Source: Candidatus Bathyarchaeota archaeon B63
GTDB lineage: Archaea > Thermoproteota > Bathyarchaeia > Bathyarchaeales > DTEX01
Length of the DNA: 8,211 nucleotides
Direction of reading: 5' to 3'
NCBI GenBank assembly: GCA_001593845.1
Contig: LUCF01000030.1
Span: 1 to 8,211 of the forward strand
The notes under the pieces were generated by a model. The model was given only the letters and a program-made list of their open reading frames with translations, did not search any database and was not told the DNA's origin. This document shows, one piece after another, positions 5,364 through 8,211 of this stretch. The position numbers and the translations under genes were made by a program. How positions within the stretch are numbered: position 1 is the first letter of the stretch; every line of letters begins with the position of its first letter.

Positions 5364-5969
5364 TTACCCTTTCTCTGGCCCCTTTTTATTGGTCTTCTCT
5401 CCCCTTTCGCTGGCGAGGGTATTGAGTATCCGTATTAGCTGCCGCCTCATCGTCACTGGGTTATGGCTCAGCCCGAAGTAATCGGCGAAGAACTCCGTCG
5501 CCCTGAGCACCTTGTTCCTCCCCTTCTGTTCCCTCTCGACCAGGCCGAACTCGAGTAGCTGCCTGATGTGCCTGTATGCGTGGGTGCCCCGGGTGGCGAT
5601 AACCTGCTTCTGAGAGACGGGCTGCTTATAGGCGATGTAAGCCAATGTTCTGAGGGGGCCATCCGTGAGGAGGGGCCTAACCGCGAGTCTCCTAACCTTC
5701 GAGGCGTATTTCGTCTTTAATTGGAGGACGAATCGTTGATCCTTGAGCTCCAGCACCTCTAGGGAGGTATTACGTCTCCTATATTCCATCATAAGCGTTC
5801 TAGCGAGCTCCCCGGCCTTCCTCTGTGATCTCGACCCGATGATTCTGCTTAACGTCTTCAGGTCTAGGGGGCGGCCGGCGACGTAGAGGGCTGCCTCGAT
5901 GAGGGCGATCTGCTCGTTTCTCCTCTCTTCCTCCCGCCTCTTCTTCTGCTCCTCATCTGAGCCCGCCAT
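5364..5969 (-). CDS. scpB: Segregation and condensation protein ScpB
   Basis: This 201-residue protein is ScpB, the dimeric winged-helix subunit that binds the middle of the kleisin ScpA in the SMC condensin complex, which organises and segregates the chromosome. After a charged N-terminal tail, the first winged helix is at about 20-90 (IALIEAALYVAGRPLDLKTL) and the second at about 100-170, with the family signature LRTLAYIAYKQPVSQKQVIA (107-126) then RG, and ATEFFADYFGL (157-167). The C-terminal tail is Lys-rich and probably disordered. The ATG at 5969 has GAGGGG seven bases upstream and lies 17 nt inside the scpA 3' end, so translation is coupled. Third gene of smc-scpA-scpB in this window; the length is normal and no defect is seen. 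Confidence 0.95.
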   Translation of the reverse strand: MAGSDEEQKKRREEERRNEQIALIEAALYVAGRPLDLKTLSRIIGSRSQRKAGELARTLMMEYRRRNTSLEVLELKDQRFVLQLKTKYASKVRRLAVRPLLTDGPLRTLAYIAYKQPVSQKQVIATRGTHAYRHIRQLLEFGLVEREQKGRNKVLRATEFFADYFGLSHNPVTMRRQLIRILNTLASERGEKTNKKGPEKG

Positions 5970-6651
5970 TCAGAAGCCCCTCGCCTGGAGTGATGAAGAT
6001 CTCATCCGAGCCCTCCCTCTGCCACAATGAGACCTTATCCCGGTGGGCGAGAAAGAGCAGTACGATGAAGTTTCTTATCTGATCGAGCCTTTTCATCCCC
6101 TCAACGAGCTTCGAGAATGTCACTATCTCCCCGGCCTCTATTAGGGAACGGATCTTCCTCATAAGCATCCTCATCTGTTTCTCCATCTCCATCAGGTAGA
6201 TGTTGACTTGTGAGACGGCCTCTCTGGGGAAGAGGGGAAGCTCAGCTCGGGTGGAGATCTTAACCTTAAAGATTCTCTCACTCTTCAGGGCGTCCTCTAG
6301 GGCCTCCAGCAGGTTCTGGATCGTCGTGGTCGTCAGCTCATACCTCAGGGGAAGGATCAGGGGCGGCGGAACATACTCAGAATCCGGCTTTTGGACGGGC
6401 TGCGGGGGCTCCTCGAGCTTGAGGAGAAGCTGAGATTTCATCAGGTAGACGGTTGCTGAGGAGTCGAGGGCGATCCCGGAGGCTCGGAAATCCACCACCG
6501 CCCTCTTCTCCATCTCCTCAAGGAATGATAGTAGGAGAAAGGACAGATTTATCTCCCAGGGGTTAATCCTCTCCAGCATCTGAGGATCGAAGAGGATATT
6601 CCAGGGGGGATGAAGATAGAACGGTCGGTTCTGCCTCTCCCTGGTCCTCAT
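5953..6651 (-). CDS. scpA: Segregation and condensation protein ScpA (kleisin)
   Basis: This 232-residue protein is ScpA, the kleisin that bridges the SMC heads and carries ScpB. The N-terminal helical domain contains ERINPWEINLSFLLLSFLEE (27-46), equivalent to the conserved D/N-PW-D/E segment that contacts the SMC neck; the preceding stretch WNILFDPQMLE differs from the common bacterial GPLDLLL form. A Pro-rich linker at about 80-102 is the expected ScpB-binding region. The C-terminal winged helix at about 150-222 (VTFSKLVEGMKRLDQIRNFI at 177-196, then VSLWQ) would bind the SMC head. The ATG at 6651 overlaps the smc stop as ATGA. The G-rich ribosome site (near 6662-6666 on the complement) sits in a small potential hairpin. 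Size and domain order are normal for a prokaryotic kleisin. Confidence 0.93.
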   Translation of the reverse strand: MRTRERQNRPFYLHPPWNILFDPQMLERINPWEINLSFLLLSFLEEMEKRAVVDFRASGIALDSSATVYLMKSQLLLKLEEPPQPVQKPDSEYVPPPLILPLRYELTTTTIQNLLEALEDALKSERIFKVKISTRAELPLFPREAVSQVNIYLMEMEKQMRMLMRKIRSLIEAGEIVTFSKLVEGMKRLDQIRNFIVLLFLAHRDKVSLWQREGSDEIFITPGEGLLNGGLR

Positions 6652-8211
6652 CGTGGGGATGCCCCCTTGAATGTTGTTGATACGACATAAGAGACCCCCT
6701 CCCTTCCGTAGACGCCGTATATCTTATCAGCCTTGCTCACCATCTCAGGCTTGAGGGTGACGACTATGAACTGGGACTTCCCCGCCTCCTCTGCGAGTAG
6801 CTCTCCGAGCCTCTCAACGTGGAAGGCGTCTAGATGCGCGTCTATCTCATCGAAGAGATAGAAGGAGGCGGGTGTAAACTCTTGGAGGGCGAAGAGGAAA
6901 GCGACGGCGGCGACTGATCTCTCCCCGCTGCTCGCCCCATTTACGAGGATCGGCGGTTTGCCGATGAACTGGACAACCATGTCAACCCCTCCGGAGAATG
7001 GATCGTCCGGATTCTCGAGTTTGAGCGCCGCGTTTCCCCCTCCTGTGAGCTTAGAGAAGTACCTGTCAAGCCTCTCGTTCACCTTGTTGAAGGCCTCCAT
7101 GAATACATTGTACTTCTTCTGCTCTATCTCCTTGATGAACCTTATTATCGCCATCCTTTCCCTCTCCAGATCATTCATGCGTATGGATAATTCCTTGTAC
7201 CTAGAGATCTGTTCCTCGTACTGCTTCGAGGCTAGCTGATTCACAGCCCCTATCCGGCTGAGTTCCGCCCTCATCATCTCAAGGTTCTCATCGAGCTTCT
7301 CGATGTTGATCGGCGTCTCCGACATCGGCTCAGCATATCCCAGGTTATTGAGCTGGTCCCTGTACTTACTCAGCTGCAGTTTCAGTGTCTGATGGTTCAG
7401 TCTGGCCTCGTCTAGTAGGGCATCGGTCTTCTCGTACTCTTCCTCAACGGCCTGAAGCTTGCCGTCTATCTCGTCTATCCGGGATGTCAGCTTCTCAGCG
7501 TCCTTCCTCGCACTCGAGAGGAGGCTTGATAGCTCCTCCTTCTCCCTCTCGAGCCTCTCGATCTCGGCGGTTATCTCCTCCCTGCCCTTTGCAGCCCTCT
7601 CGGCTTCCCTCTCTATCGAGGAGATCCGCTTAGTCGCCTCGCCTATCCGCGCATAGACATTCCGGAGCTCCCTTCTCAGCATCTCAAGCCTCGACTGTAG
7701 GGAGGATAGCTGAGCCTCAATCTTGCTTGCCTCCTGCCTCAATGCGACGAGCTCATCTCCTATCTGTCCCCGCTTGCCCTCCTTCTCCTGAAGCTCCGTG
7801 AGGTCGATCCTTCTTTTCATCTCTGATAAGTCCTGTCTCAGCGTCTTCTCCTTCTCTGAGAGTTCTCTTCGTCTGTTCTCGTACTGCTTGAGCATCCGCT
7901 CCTCTTTCTCGAGCATCTCCTGGAGGCTTAGGATGATATTCTCGGCACGGTTCAGATTCGCTTTCGCCTCGCGGATGCTCTTCTGCACACGTTCAATCTC
8001 ACTTCCCAGCCTACCCATGGACCGCGATAGCTCAGCTATCTCCCTCTGGGACTCCGTTATCTCCTCCTCGAGCTCCTGGATGTGACCCTCCCTAGCCTCG
8101 AGAAGCTTCCTCAACGCCGCTACGGCCTTATCTAGGGCCCTCAGTGAGGACTCACTTGGAACGAATGAGGATAAGTCCAATGGTGCACGGTAGAAGCCGC
8201 TTTCTACCCCT
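6648..8211 (-). CDS. smc: Chromosome segregation ATPase SMC, C-terminal half (runs off the right edge)
   Basis: The frame is open to the window edge, giving 520 complete codons before the stop. A TTG at 8180 can be read as a start, but the upstream residues in the same frame (GVESGFYRAP) resemble the end of the SMC hinge, so the gene continues outside; the hinge and N-terminal Walker A half are not here. Numbered from that TTG, residues about 12-375 form the return coiled coil, rich in Glu, Lys, Arg and Leu. The C-terminal head follows: signature ASSGE at 416-420, Walker B FYLFDE at 440-445 and D-loop DAHLD at 447-451, then FIVVTLKPEM. The family usually reads LSGGE, so the first glycine is serine here. 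SMC dimers use ATP to organise DNA with ScpA and ScpB, encoded immediately downstream. The coil and head lengths match archaeal SMC. Confidence 0.96.
   Translation of the reverse strand, partial: GVESGFYRAPLDLSSFVPSESSLRALDKAVAALRKLLEAREGHIQELEEEITESQREIAELSRSMGRLGSEIERVQKSIREAKANLNRAENIILSLQEMLEKEERMLKQYENRRRELSEKEKTLRQDLSEMKRRIDLTELQEKEGKRGQIGDELVALRQEASKIEAQLSSLQSRLEMLRRELRNVYARIGEATKRISSIEREAERAAKGREEITAEIERLEREKEELSSLLSSARKDAEKLTSRIDEIDGKLQAVEEEYEKTDALLDEARLNHQTLKLQLSKYRDQLNNLGYAEPMSETPINIEKLDENLEMMRAELSRIGAVNQLASKQYEEQISRYKELSIRMNDLERERMAIIRFIKEIEQKKYNVFMEAFNKVNERLDRYFSKLTGGGNAALKLENPDDPFSGGVDMVVQFIGKPPILVNGASSGERSVAAVAFLFALQEFTPASFYLFDEIDAHLDAFHVERLGELLAEEAGKSQFIVVTLKPEMVSKADKIYGVYGREGVSYVVSTTFKGASPR

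Noticed and set aside
7385..7656. Overlapping Ser/Arg-rich plus-strand frames opposite the SMC coiled coil
   Set aside because: They arise from reading the repetitive Glu/Lys/Arg coiled-coil codons in reverse; no start signal or domain supports them.

Overview
This is a gene-dense archaeal chromosome segment. The archaeal calls rest on transcription factor B (TFB), ribosomal proteins S3Ae and S8e, SRP19 and a Gar1-like H/ACA protein, together with AT-rich TATA-type promoters. Arginine is often encoded by AGG/AGA and intergenic gaps are short, which suggests a thermophile, but this is only an impression. The SMC-ScpA-ScpB set argues against Sulfolobales-like crenarchaea, which lack canonical SMC. 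A TACK-type lineage such as Bathyarchaeia or Korarchaeota, or a deep euryarchaeote, would fit; I cannot fix the taxon from sequence alone.

Layout. Bases 1-219 hold the N-terminal end of seryl-tRNA synthetase on the minus strand, running off the left edge. A 134-bp divergent promoter region separates it from a plus-strand run: S3Ae (354-995), a predicted nucleotidyltransferase (1011-1682) and a radical SAM protein of unknown substrate (1727-3262). The radical SAM gene converges, across 49 bp, on a long minus-strand block. Read in the direction of transcription from the right edge, that block is smc (3' half only), scpA, scpB, then, behind a promoter, rps8e and srp19, then, behind another promoter, gar1 and tfb. 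No intergenic gap exceeds about 135 bp.

How the genes relate. smc-scpA-scpB is a tightly overlapping condensin operon (4-nt and 17-nt overlaps). rps8e-srp19 couples a small-subunit protein to a signal recognition particle protein. gar1-tfb (4-nt ATGA overlap) couples rRNA pseudouridylation to basal transcription initiation. The whole minus block is core information processing and chromosome maintenance. The plus block joins a ribosomal protein to two enzymes whose biochemistry is not known.

This is mainly an ordinary housekeeping region. I see no mobile elements, CRISPR arrays, tRNAs, rRNAs or obvious foreign DNA. The points most worth a second look are the uncharacterised radical SAM protein with an extra C-terminal cysteine cluster, the altered SMC signature motif, and two inverted repeats in promoter or leader regions (serS and gar1-tfb).
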